NCBI RefSeq assembly: GCF_002999335.1
Contig: NW_020312071.1
Span: 50,514 to 114,513, forward strand
DNA length: 64,000 nucleotides
Direction: 5' to 3'
From: Cyclospora cayetanensis
Lineage: Eukaryota > Apicomplexa > Conoidasida > Eucoccidiorida > Eimeriidae
Under the pieces are notes generated by a model. That model saw only the letters and a list, made by a program, of their open reading frames with translations, was not told the DNA's origin and did not search any database. Shown piece after piece: positions 1-11,692 of this stretch. Numbering within the stretch: position 1 is the stretch's first letter; every line of letters starts with the position of its first letter. The position numbers and the translations under genes are program-made.

Positions 1-3000
1 GATACACTGACTGTTATTTGTCAACAATTTTAGATGCGCCCTGCGGCAGCATGTATACAGCAGCTTTGGGTATCCTGGTAGGCACTTTGTGGAGGTTCGT
101 GCTTCAAGAGATAAGGTTGTAACCCTTACGGCGGTTTCAGTATTTAGTGCGAGATGGGCTTGGTCAAGATATCTCGTGATCCACGGGGGCAGTTTGTTCC
201 TCTTGTCTGAGCGTGAGAACCTCGCGTCAGCAAAAATCATTATCGCGAAGTCCCGCTTCGAACGAATCACCCGCCCCACGCATTGTGCTGCCTGAGATGC
301 ACAAACAACCCAATACTGAGGCAGCAAACGGCCAAGCGTGCGCCAACGCACCCAAATCCTTAAGTCGCACGGCGGCACGAGGGTCGGTACGCATATGCTA
401 CACGCAAAGCTCTAACCGTTGGGCCTCAGAGATGCAACAGCAGGCGCAATGCAAAGGAAAGACGCGAAAAACAACGGCAACAACGGTGCTCGCAACATTA
501 CTTGTCGCATTGCGTCAAAGGTGAGGAATTCGTTCTCTTGGATTTGATATCGCTCCTAAGGACGGACATACAACAATGCCCAAACTCTTAAGCTACACCC
601 TGCACCCTAGAGCACTTGGAAGAGGGAAAGCCTTGGCTAAGATATCGACACCCAGCCTCTCTAACACCTGTACCCCAGCTGCTGACCCTCAAGAAGTCCA
701 GCCTGGCTTTTAAGACCCTCGAAAGAGCGTATTGATAAGGTATGCCAAACAGAACCACGCAGCGCCCAAAATGCCGGTCAAAATCCACTCCTTCCGCGAC
801 CTTTCCCCTAAATACGCACAAACCATGCGTCATCAGCCCTCGAAGGAAAGCCTTAAACTTAACGAAAGTCGGCACGGAGGGCTTCGGATCGATGTGCAAC
901 TCCATGCGTGCAAAGAGAATGCTTCCCCAACACCTTGGTATTTTGCAAGCCAGCCCTTGACCCCGAAGCCCCTAAAGCACGCCCTAAAGCCACATAATAA
1001 TAAGTCCCCATACCTGGCAACAGAGAAGAAGACGGCACCCCGGCCACAGTCGCACGCCTTCTTAAAGTTAAAAAGCGCCAGGGTCGTGGAAACAACGTCT
1101 TTTGTCTCGAGAAAAACCAGCTTGTGTTCAAGCACTTGGGCGAGGAATCCGTTTTCGTACCTGCACACACAGAGCCTGAACGCCGCGATGCCAATCTTAG
1201 AGCCCTATCCTAGAAATCGTTGCCCGAGCAAAAGCCTTGCTCCAAGCAACGCGCATGCCCTAATCCTTGCGCAGTGGCCTTCAGAGCCCTATTTAGGCGG
1301 CCCAGGCAGCCAGACGACTCCCGAACCCCACGCTCTAAGCCTGCGAGGGCCGTACCAGTAGGACATTGCAGTCTCCATGTACGCATACGATGGAAAGAAG
1401 CACACAAGCCCATCGGGAACCGCCTTGCACAGGTCCAGCAGGAGATTCGCGTAGTTTCGCAGGACACTCAAGTCGTGCCGGTATTCAAACTTGGATGTTA
1501 GAGGCACCTAAACACAAGTTCTCAGCGGACTGGGTGTAACATTGAAGGAGGCCGCTCCAATTTTACAGCCCACACAGAGCGCTCGCTTTCCCGGACTTTA
1601 CGGCCAGACACACGCCGCTGGCGCTCAACCCGCCTGTCGCACGGAAGATGAGCGCGTGCTACCTTAAGCTATAGCCCCCCAACACATGCCAGAGCCCGGG
1701 ATCATGTGGCTCCTGCCCACATGCAAGTAGCGCTCTTGCCGCACGCAGACACACCGCTCTGCGGCACGCCACAAGGCCAAACTCTGGGAAAAGGGCAAAC
1801 AGTCACCCAAGTGCCTTTCAGCGAGGGTTGGTGCTTGACTTGCCTGGTCTGCACCCCTCGCGACAATCATGGGGCAGAAACAAGCGCGATCCATAGACAC
1901 CGGGAAGGACTCCGCTATAAGGGGCTGAACGCCGGAACCCACACGTACTGCGCCCGAACCTTGAGCAAGCGGGCAGGCGTGCAGGCTTCCATCCAGCCAG
2001 GATGTGCACAAACACGCGTTTGGCAGCCCCGTGAGAGCAGGCAGTAAGGCCCTCGGCATCTGACTCGGAGAACCGGTGGTCCGGCAGCCTCGCATTGCCC
2101 GTTGCCAAAGGATCGACCCGGCTACACGCTTGGTTCCGGGCTTTGTAGCGTGGCACTTACCACAAAAGAAAGTATCTTTGGGTAAAGTTCGAGCGGGGAG
2201 ATGGTGCCGGACGTGAGAATGACGCTTTTAAAGCGCTTCAGCACGGGCTGCATTGCAAGAGAGGCGTCTAAGCAGCAGAGCTGCAGCAGCGGATCGTGCA
2301 GCCCAGAAGCCTCCGGGTACGGATCCACGATCACTATGAAGCCATCCCTACAGCGAACACCCGCAAAGTCAAGCGATTCACTGAACTGCTGCCAAACGCC
2401 ATGACGCAACGAAGGGGACGTGCAAGCGGCAGGGGCCGATGTACGCCGGCTTGGTGCGCCCCGTGCTGAGGAGAGCGCGTTGAACGCAACAAAGATGCTA
2501 CACGTATCCTTCATTCCAAAGAACGTCCAGCAGGTGCTTTCCGCGCGCACATCTCAGCTTAGCCTCCAAGCCGGCAATGGTTCCGCTTACCAATAGGTGC
2601 CTACAAGGGTGCAGAAGTCCGCAACGAGCGTCAGAGGGAGGAGCCTCTCGAGGTCTGTCACTTGGAGCGCCAGCAACAACGCCTTGAGGACAAAAAAACT
2701 TGCAGAAAGCGAAGACACTGAGTCGGGTGGCCCAGCGCAGTAAGGGATGCGTCTAGGGGCGGAAAGAGGGCCTCAAGCCGCTCAAGGTCAGAGTGGAAAC
2801 CCGCAGAGCAGCGGCTTGCAGACGGATCATCACGGAGGGCAACAGCAGGTGAGACGAGCAGCAACCAACATATAAAGTGTAGAAGAGATACACAACGAAT
2901 GGAGTGGCAGAGGCGCCGCTGGAGGGCAAACAGTCAAGAGAGCGGGGTTAGCACGAGGAGGTAGCAGCACTGCCAGGAGAAGCGACTTGCAGAAGTTTCC

Positions 3001-6000
3001 ATAGTGTGGGCACAGGAGCACCGATACACGCTGCCACGAAAAGCAATGCAAATCTATGAGGGGAAAGGGAGCGCATAAGTGACCTTGAGACGCGAGTGAA
3101 AGTGCCGAAGAATAGAGCCCTCCACCAACGACTCCTTTTCAAAGCCGAAGAGAAAGGAGAGCGGGCCTTCGCTCTTCAGGTCGTAGACTCTACAAAACAC
3201 AAAGGGCACAAAAGGGAGCGCAGAAAACGTTTAGTTTTTAAAGAGATAGCTGATCCGGCGAGGGAAGCGAGAGAAAAGCAGATTTGAGCTTGAAGACGCC
3301 AGCAGCAACTGCGTGATGACGAAAGGCAGCTTGGCTGCATTACGGCGCGCAGAAAGGTATTTGCGAAAAAACAGCGCGGGAGGCGAAGAAAAGCAAGGCA
3401 GGCATAGAAAGGTTCAAGTAAAGAAAGGATACAAAGGAGGTGTCGCCGGTGAGTTGAAAGGAAAGGGGTCGGAAAAGACTTGAGAGATCGATAGGTGCGA
3501 GCGAGACAGCTGATCAAAGACCGGCCCGACGCCAATGTCACAGATGCCCACGCGGTGAGCGGCACAAAAAGAAAGTGCAGCGCCAAACAGCAAAAGAGAA
3601 AACGGTGGCGGAAGGCATCTTAGCCCGAGAGGACGCAGTTTTGTATCTACGCACTCGAGGCCCTGCCGGTACGTCGATACACGGAATCTATAAGTCTTAC
3701 TTGATGTAGATCTTGAGGAAGGCAATCACCCTCCGCATCAAAGCCACAAAGTGTTCCGCTCGCCGGATGCTTCCAGGGATTGCCTAAGACGAAACGCGCC
3801 AAGGCTGCACATGCGGGTCTCTCCCCATAGGCCGGCTGGTAAGGAGGGAGACTAATGCCGTCAGGGTGCGTGTAAGTATGTGTATGTGTATGTAGAGATG
3901 CAGATGCTCAAGTTTGCAGGCGAGGTTTCTGCGACGGTTTTGCACCTCTTCAACAATGTCTGAGGGAAGGACTGGATTCGCAAGTGCCTGAAAAGTCTCT
4001 GATGTAACTGTGACGGGCTGCCTCTGCTGCGGCTGCTCTTCCTGGGATTGATGCTGCTGCCGCTGCCGCCGTTGCTGCTGCTGTTGCATGCCCTGCAGCA
4101 GCTGCTGATACTCGGCGCGGAGCTTTTCTGAGTCCGCTGCTTTACGCCTGCGGGCATCGGGCGGCAGCAGACAGAATGGCAGTCCATGGCAGCACAAACT
4201 CCACAACACCGCAATTTCGACGAACTACTACTACTAGCAGAGTGCAACCGCAGGCATGGCGAGACACATGTGACACGCCGCCCCTATCAAAAGACCGCTC
4301 AATCCATGACTGCCTAGATGTCTCTACGACCAGCAACCATCGCCCAACGAGCCGCGCCAGCAGCATCCCCTCGACGAGCACCCAGGGGAAGGCAAGAAGG
4401 AGTATTTTAAATGCCGCTAACTTTTTGATCTCTTCGCTTAGCTCGGATAGGTTGCGGAGAGCTTGGTCCAGAGTATTCTTATTGAGGTGGACGGAGAGCG
4501 CCTCAATGCACACATTGTCGATGTTGTGAGCCTCGTCGAATACGACAACCGAGGCTCCTGTGTCTGTCCCCAGCCAATCTTCCTGCTGCTGCTGCTGCTG
4601 CAGCTGCTGGTCATCATCATCCTGCTGGTGCACCCGCTGCTGACGTTGCTGCTTCTGGTGAGCGCGCTCTTGCGCTGCTGTACGCGTGAACCCCACAAGG
4701 GAAGGGCCACCAGGATGGGAGCCGAGGGGGCCCCCCGTGTTGGAGGGCCCGAAGACAGCCGCCTGAGGAAATAGCACCAGCAGCAGCAGTAATAGCGCCT
4801 CCACCATCCCGAAGGGGGAGAAGGAGCTTCCAGAAACAGTCAGCACCAATGGTAGGCGCAGCATGCCAAGCAGCCTTCGATCCTCATGAGCAGCCACCAG
4901 CAACAGGCAAGAGACAACAGCTCGACCAAGCACTATCGCCACCAGCGACAGAGCAGCAGCAACGACACCAAACGAAGGGGTGCACGGCACCTCTGACACT
5001 TTGGGGTCCAAAAGATACTGATAATTCAGCACGACAACATTCGCAACCTGTAGCAGTCGCCGCGCCAAGAAGTAAGGGCAGAGGGGCAGAGGGCGCTGCA
5101 GTACAGGATGGCGCCACCGGACAGCAGCAGCTTTCAGCTCTTCCAGTGTGTAGACACCTGCATTCCATAAGAAACCCACAGGCACCAGCCCCTGTGCGTG
5201 CTCGTTGTCAGCAAACCAGTGCGCGCGCCGTTGCCGCACACGCACATACACACATTTATACACACATTTATACACACACATATATACATACACATACACA
5301 CACATACGCACACATTTACACATACACATGCACACATATGTACACACATACACATCGTATATGGCAAAGAAGAGACAGACAGCGACTTCGAACAAGGCTG
5401 CCCGCATTCAAAAGCCCGGAACCCTTCGAGTCAGACCAGCTGGGAAGTGCTGAGGCGTGAAATATTCATCAAAATTTTCGTAAAAGGCACATAGGCCCTC
5501 TGCCGTATCGCCGTTGCCAATGTCCTCGACATCTGTGGCTGCTTCGCCCGGTGCTGCAGGCGCATCTCCAGAGCTCTCTTCAGCATTGGCAACCCTGCGC
5601 ATCGCGAGTCTGGCTTGGTGGCGGTCTGCGGCTGCTTCGCGCACCCACGGGGCCGTTCGTTTACGACCTGCAACAGAAGCTTCAAAGACTCGATTACAAG
5701 GGTGAGAGAAAAGCCGCCTAACCTCAGCTGAGTGCTGTTCCTCCTTAGTGCAGACAAGGAGGGCAGCCACCCCTGCAGCAACAGCCGCCGCAAGGAGTTG
5801 GAATCAGCGAGTTCGCCGTGGCTTTGGCAGTCAGTGCGCAAAGGGATGTAGATTGCTGCGTACATCCTTCATCGATCTTCTCTCGCTCTGCGGAGGCCAT
5901 GACGGCCCCATTCGCACAAAGGCTGCGCCGGGCAGACAGCCCAACTCCCAACAAATACCCAGACTCTGCAAAAAAAACCATCTACGCCATGAACGCTCAA

Positions 6001-7012
6001 GTCTCAAGGGCAGAGCTTGTCGAAAAGCTCGCGTCAAACACATGCTGTGCTTCTAAGTAGCAACCGTTGCAACTGCAGCAGCACGAGCACCAGCATCAGA
6101 CCACGCATCTTTTTCCCCAGTAAAGGGACTTCTGTTGCCGGCTGAGGCTGCCCTGGCTGCCCTAGAGGTTGCTGCTGCTGCGCATGCACCAGGCTCTGCT
6201 GCAGCTTCTCCTTTTCAATTTCCTTGATTCTGTAGTCTATCACCAACTTCAACTCCAGCAACGCCTTTTCCATCTCAGCGACCTGCGGTACAGCAACCGG
6301 AGCAGCAAGAGGACGCAGCCTTGTATAGGATCGCGAAAACAGCTATCCATATATATATACCCATATACCTACGATAGCGCACAAGAATGCAGCTGCACAC
6401 GCTGTGCGGCGTCCGCTGCAGCTGCAGGCCCTAAGGATGCTCCAGACGCACTTCTATGTCGAACAAAACCACCTTGAAACTTCCTATGCCCATATTCTAA
6501 AACCCCCAGAACTGACCGTTCGTGTGCAGTAAATAATGCGTCCCATGGAAGGATCCGCGAATTGCATGGATGTGAGGATCGACATGAGCGACGCCGTTTT
6601 CCCTGCGAAATCACAGTTCTGATTCCTGTAGCCTCCACACAATCTCGCTCCCCAAATGTGTCTCTCTGCGTTGCAACACCCTCTCCCGTGAATATTCATG
6701 CCGACACGATGTAGTATTGGAAGTGGCAGCACACACCAAGGCAAAGGTACTGGCAGATATCACCGTGGGAGCGGCGGGAGGGAGTATGAGCGTGCAGACC
6801 ACGATATCAAGCATAATCGACCACAGATTTAGAGAGCTTCCTCGGCGTCAGTTTTAAGATTGACGCATACCTGTGCCTGTGGGCATCTCTAGGACAGCAT
6901 GCCCGTGCATTTCAACGGCCCGTTTGACCGCTCGGATATATGCGAACTGCTCGGGGTAAATCGAGTCATAAGGGAAGAAGACTCGAACACCTTCCAGCGA
7001 AAACACCACCAT
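1..7012 (-). CDS. XPD: XPD/ERCC2-type TFIIH DNA helicase, 3' end beyond window
   Basis: 5'-3' superfamily 2 helicase with an iron-sulfur cluster; in TFIIH it opens DNA for nucleotide excision repair and transcription initiation. Read from the ATG at 7012: an XPD-like start (YIPEQF-type segment read as SIYPEQF), Walker A MPTGTGKT split by an intron, the DEAH box in [14 protein letters not shown], then helicase motifs [25 protein letters not shown] and QAAQCVGR. Four cysteines match the Fe-S ligands: [18 protein letters not shown] and PLCPYFLAR. Resolved exon ends are 7012-6871, 6602-6517, one starting 6282, one starting 5965, one ending 5437, the next starting 5157, and 291-130. The other joins were not resolved. 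The exon ending at 130 stops at GCC|GTAAGG, before the C-terminal part of the family, so the gene is cut by the left edge. Length is inflated by Gln-rich inserts. Identification is very secure; exact exon structure is not. Confidence 0.93.
5158..5436 (-). repeat. XPD intron filled by a TACACA/ACACAT microsatellite
   Basis: The intron runs from donor G|GTCTGA to acceptor ATGCAG|GTGTCT, and joining its flanks gives the conserved PAG-V-Y-T-L-EE segment. On the plus strand, about 5225-5356 is an imperfect run of CACATA, CACATT and TACACA hexamers. It also opens long spurious reading frames on both strands (His-Thr-Tyr on plus, Cys-Val on minus). Confidence 0.85.
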
Positions 7013-7052
7013 CTTGCAAAGGGAGGAAGAGATTTGAGGCACGAGTAGGGGA

Positions 7053-7910
7053 CTACCTGCTGCTTTTGTGCCGAAGGCATATTTCTGGCGCTGCAGTTCG
7101 AAATGTGAGGCTAAAGCGTCCGCCTCCCCTGATGGGGACGTTTGACGGATGCGAAGGCGCAAAAGGGCGCTGGAATACGCAGAGAACTCTCTGCAGCTGT
7201 TGAGGCTGGCGAGGGAACTGCAGCGCAAGCCTCAATAAGATCGCCTTGCTATCGCTGGAGCTTCTCCTGCTGCTGCTGCTGCCGATCCTGTTGCCGCTGA
7301 AGCGTCTATTGGCCACTGCAGACAGCGAGATTTGTCGAGCTCCTTGGAAGTAACCGACCAGGAGCAGCAGATCCTCCAAGGCAGGCAGCGCATGCCGCTG
7401 CGCCTCGGCTAAAACCAACGTCGAGTCTACAGCAAACGGCTGCTGCCCGTTCTTGCCCCCGCACCTCTCTCTACGCAGTTTTAGCCTATTCAAAAAATGT
7501 GTCATTTGGTGCCATTCGCTTAGAAGGCAACTAAGTGGCGGTACCGGCAACAGCAGCTCCAGCATGCATGCGCTGCAACTTTGCCGCCCACAGGCGACGT
7601 TCCCGGGAGCGAAACGCTGAAATCGTGAGAATTCTTTGTTGTCTTTGGAAATTAGAGCGTAATATTGGAGGGTGAAAGTGCATGTTAGAGTCTGGAGGGC
7701 CACTTGCGACCCCTCCAATACCAACAGCGCATCGAGACGCCAGCTCAATGAATTCCTTAGGAGGAAACCAAGCTAAACTTAGATCCGTAAGCGTCTCAGA
7801 GCCATTTTCCTTCTTACCAGGGCTCAAGGCTTAGAGCGAAGCAGCATTTCCTCGAGGAATCGCGGTTTTTACAAGGGGAATTGCACTCGCTAACAGCAGC
7901 GCCGCCTACT
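7053..7910 (-). CDS. 3' exons of an unidentified gene, possibly COMM-domain protein
   Basis: A long minus-strand frame starts at 7755 after a pyrimidine-rich acceptor (TTCCTCCTAAG) and stays open to a stop at 7053, 41 bp before the XPD start codon. A short exon upstream ends at donor CCCTG|GTAAGA (intron 7817-7756), and the two join in phase to read SLEPW-NSLSWRLDALLVLEG. The pattern LSWRLD, then alternating hydrophobic strands (LTCTFTLQYYAL) and a helix (EWHQMTHFLNRL) about 70 residues later, resembles the COMM domain, which mediates dimerisation in COMMD adaptor proteins. The Leu- and Ser-rich tail of some 120 residues does not belong to that family. The 5' exons were not found. The in-phase splice argues for real coding sequence, but the family call is tentative. 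Confidence 0.4.
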
Positions 7911-10900
7911 CATCGGGTGGGAAAGTTGAGCAACAATTGTCGGAAAAGGCTGAAGGTGGAGGCGCGACAGCTCATATACCCGACGGCTAACCCTTTCCAA
8001 AGTTCATCATTTCATCTTTAATCCAGACTCCCGCTTCAGCAAGCTTTTTCAGCTCTGCTTCGCGTATGTGTGCATCTCTAGGCTACACCTTGACGCTTTC
8101 TACTGCACCAGTTCTATTTGGCTAAGAATTAACTAAGAGACGACTTACTGGTCTGTCTGTTCGCACACCTTCTCTCCCCTATTTACTTATTGCTGGGTAC
8201 ATTTAGCGCGGAAAAGTAGAGCACTCAATGCTCTGTACAAATGCGGTACATGCTCCGTGCAACTAGCTGTGAATTCTCGGTGCGCTTATAGTGTATAGAT
8301 ACGCACACCCTCGCGGCTTCCTCTCCTCATGTCGGAAGCTTAGAGGGGATCAAGCAAGGGAGGCGGAAGATGCTTAAAGGAATGCTCAGCAACCGTCTGT
8401 CAAGCTTGCAGTGAGTTAGGAGCTAAGTGCGCTTCTACAAGGACATAGCATGGAGCGGTATAGTTGGAAGCACCACGAAATTCGATGCAACCGTTCTCTA
8501 CCCATTTGCTGGCCATGGATGCAGGGAAATCTCACGTTTCCCTAGAACAGCTGTCTCGGTACGATCAAGCTAGATGGCAATTCAGTAGTTTGAATTTGTG
8601 TGGAAACAGGCTAGGTAAAATAAATACTCAGGAGATACAAGTAAACTCTGGCACAACGCCTGTTGGCTAAAGGAGAGGCCGGCCTCTTACAAACATAACA
8701 GCTCCGCAGTTAGTGCAAAGGCAGGTTTTGTCAACTGACAAAGTATCTGTATGTGAGTCGATCTGATGATTGCGGTCAAAGCAATGTGACGGCCGTTAGG
8801 ACGAACAAGTACTCGCGGAACTCGTTAGCTGGTAAAAGATGTGTCTTTCTCTGTACTCCGCCGGTCGAGAAACAAGTTTGCTTTGCATTATGTTTATTGG
8901 AGGCTGAAGAATTTCAATGGTGACTCTACTAAAAAAAATGTCATCTGCATGAAAGGATCACTCACTTTCAGCCTTCATAGAGGCCTTGACTAATCCGTTT
9001 ATGCCAAAATCAGCTCAAGAGCAAGCTTGGGAGAATTGAGAGAGCTGAAGCAGGGAAAGTTTATCATAAGAGCGGCATCTCAAGAAATAGGAAACTTGGA
9101 CTTATGAAGGCCACAATGTAGACTAGGAACAGTTTTAGGTTTTTACCAGGTATGTCCGAAGTGACACGTCAGGCGGCTGCAGTCTAAGCAGCAACTTTAG
9201 CAATCAACCTGTGCCAATTGTGCAAATGGTAGACTAGTTGAGCTTTTAGAAGCAGTCGAGGATAGGTCATGCGTTGAAGGGCAAATGAGACAGCTAAATT
9301 GATATCTCAAGCATGTGGATGCCAGGGCTGTGTTAGCCAGCCCTAGCCTACAGTCTTAGATCAGTGAAGAAGAGCCAGAGGCAACGTGCGCTCCGTAGCA
9401 GCCCCACAAAACCGCAGCCACCCACTTCTATTGTGTGAAACCGGTCATATCATTCGGAACTGCAAGCGCATACGATAATTAAGAACGCGAGCAGAGGGAA
9501 TCAACCCAGCAACAGTAGGCTGCTTAGCAAGGAAAAGAAGGCCCACCAAGGAAACTGAAAGAGATTATGCAGGCTGCGGTAGAGAGAAGAAAGCTACAGA
9601 GGACAGAGCCACAGATGAAGACCCATCACGATTTAACTCTGCGCCGATACAACCCCACATTGATGGTTCAGAATTGCTAGCTTTACGTGGCACTAGATGT
9701 GAAGGAGAAAATCAGGAATGCCCCTTGCGTGTTCGAGTGTTCGAGTAGTCCCAAAGAGTCGGGTTTGCTGACGGGCGGCAAAACATGACATATGGCAAGG
9801 GTACAACACTTGAATGCCACTTTACATCCAGATTTGGCACTATCGACATGGTCCATGATTTCTTCGTTCGATCCGTGCTCCCCCTACGTAATCCTAGGTA
9901 TATCATCAATGACAACGGAAGGCCCGCATGTGGCCGCAGCTCTGCATGCTGTGGAGGTTGGTTTGCCGCGAAGTGCAAAGCAAAAGCACATTTTGGTTTC
10001 CTCAACAAGGCTCACGTCATAGATGGTGAGCGCTCAGAGTCGAAGCCGAGAACAAGGTGAGGCAGAATTTTTCATGCGGGCGGCTCAGCAGAGCACGTAG
10101 AGAAAACAGTTTTGAGTGTGTATCCTGTCTGAATGGTCCTGCACAATAGCTTTACTTGAGAATTCCTGTGAATTCTTAGCCGGGGAACAGCACAGTGGGC
10201 AAATATCAAAAGAAAATTTTGTGGATCTGCTGAATAATGATGCGCTGCCAGCAGGCTGGCCACTTGATGATAGCCGGGCACATCGCATTTGGCTAAATCA
10301 GGCCAGCTCCCAACGATATTCCACGGTATCAGAAGATTCGATAGCATGGAGGGAAGGCATTGCTGCAGGCAGGTATTTTTTTTGAAAAGAGACTGAGTGC
10401 AGCAATCGTCCAATGCGTTTGGGTATAATCTGGTATTGATGACGAAAAACGACGGAAGGTGGCTCATGTGCACTAATTTCAATCCCCTGGTAAAGATTAC
10501 TGTGATGCAAACGTTTCCAATGCCTTGCGTTGGCGGTTTACTTGCCATGCTACACGGATCACCAGTCTGTCTACTCGTCATTTGATCTCCCAGACCTATT
10601 CATACAGACCTCCAGTCACCCTAATGACAAGCACACGACGGCGTCCACACTCACACTCGCAAACCCAAGTATATCCGTATGTGTTTGGACATTTCAGTGC
10701 GCCCGTTTAATGCAGCGGCCGCTACGGCAAGCCTATTGATGATGCCCTAAATTTACTCAAATTGCAGGCTATTGGGCAGGGGGCACCAGTGTAAAAAAAA
10801 TTGAGAAATCAAATCCGATCAAAATCTTTGTGTGATGCTTTGAAGACTGATGAGCAATCTGGACATTAAAAAGACTCCGATGTAAAGATCACCGACATTT

Positions 10901-11692
10901 TTCACGCCCCAATTACATTGCATGAACTCTTTTCCCGCACTAGATACCGTGCTCGGTTCGGGCGAAGCGGCCAAACAAGACAACTAGCAATGGTTTGGAT
11001 GGGTTCGCTTCCTCTTAGCGCTGTAAGCATTCAGTCTGGCCAATTTGAACTCAGCAACATATAGCTCACACGCATCCAACACTGCTTCTCTTATCGCATC
11101 GAGACTACTGACTCGGCAGCAGATATAGCAGATACAAACAGCCATACTAAACGCTACTCGATTCCGTACTAACTCGCGTTTGAATGAGATCTCGCGTAGT
11201 CGAAATCACCGAAGTGCAGCTTGGCCCGATACACACCCAGAAAATGCCCAAAAGAATCACATCAGTTTGGAGTTGCGGCCCGGCCGCTACCCGAGACAAA
11301 GGGCATTTTTGCCAGCGGGCATTCCACCGCAACAAGCGGCAGGCACCTGCGTGCTGGCTCCGCGCTAGGAACAGAGGGGGCAGCAGAGAAAAAGCATCTG
11401 ATATAGGAACCTAGCGGCGGTGTGACGTGCGCGAAGCCGCCCAGCAATCTAGCGTAAGACTTCCTGATCTCCCTCTTCTGGAGGTGCTGCGGCGCGCACT
11501 GTGGGGCTGACCGCTAAACGAACGACTCGGAGAGACAATATACAAAGCATCAGACAGATGACGGGGAGACGGAAGGCTCTGGTGGACAAGCTGAGACACG
11601 CGGATAGCTCGTGCGGCAGAAGGGGGAAAGGTGATACAAAGGAAGGAGACACAACAGCGGTATGGCTCCGCCCTCACCCCCCGCGCCCTTGC
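7911..11692. other. About 3.8 kb without a recognisable gene
   Basis: Only short open frames without family resemblance occur here, on both strands. The stretch may contain 5' exons of the minus-strand gene ending at 7053 and the 3' UTR of PRMT5, but no exon could be supported. Triplet repeats are absent. No tRNA-like fold or rRNA segment was noticed on reading. Confidence 0.6.

Noticed and set aside
5205..5494. His/Thr-rich plus-strand frames over the CACATA array
   Set aside because: They are simple-sequence translation of a microsatellite inside an XPD intron.
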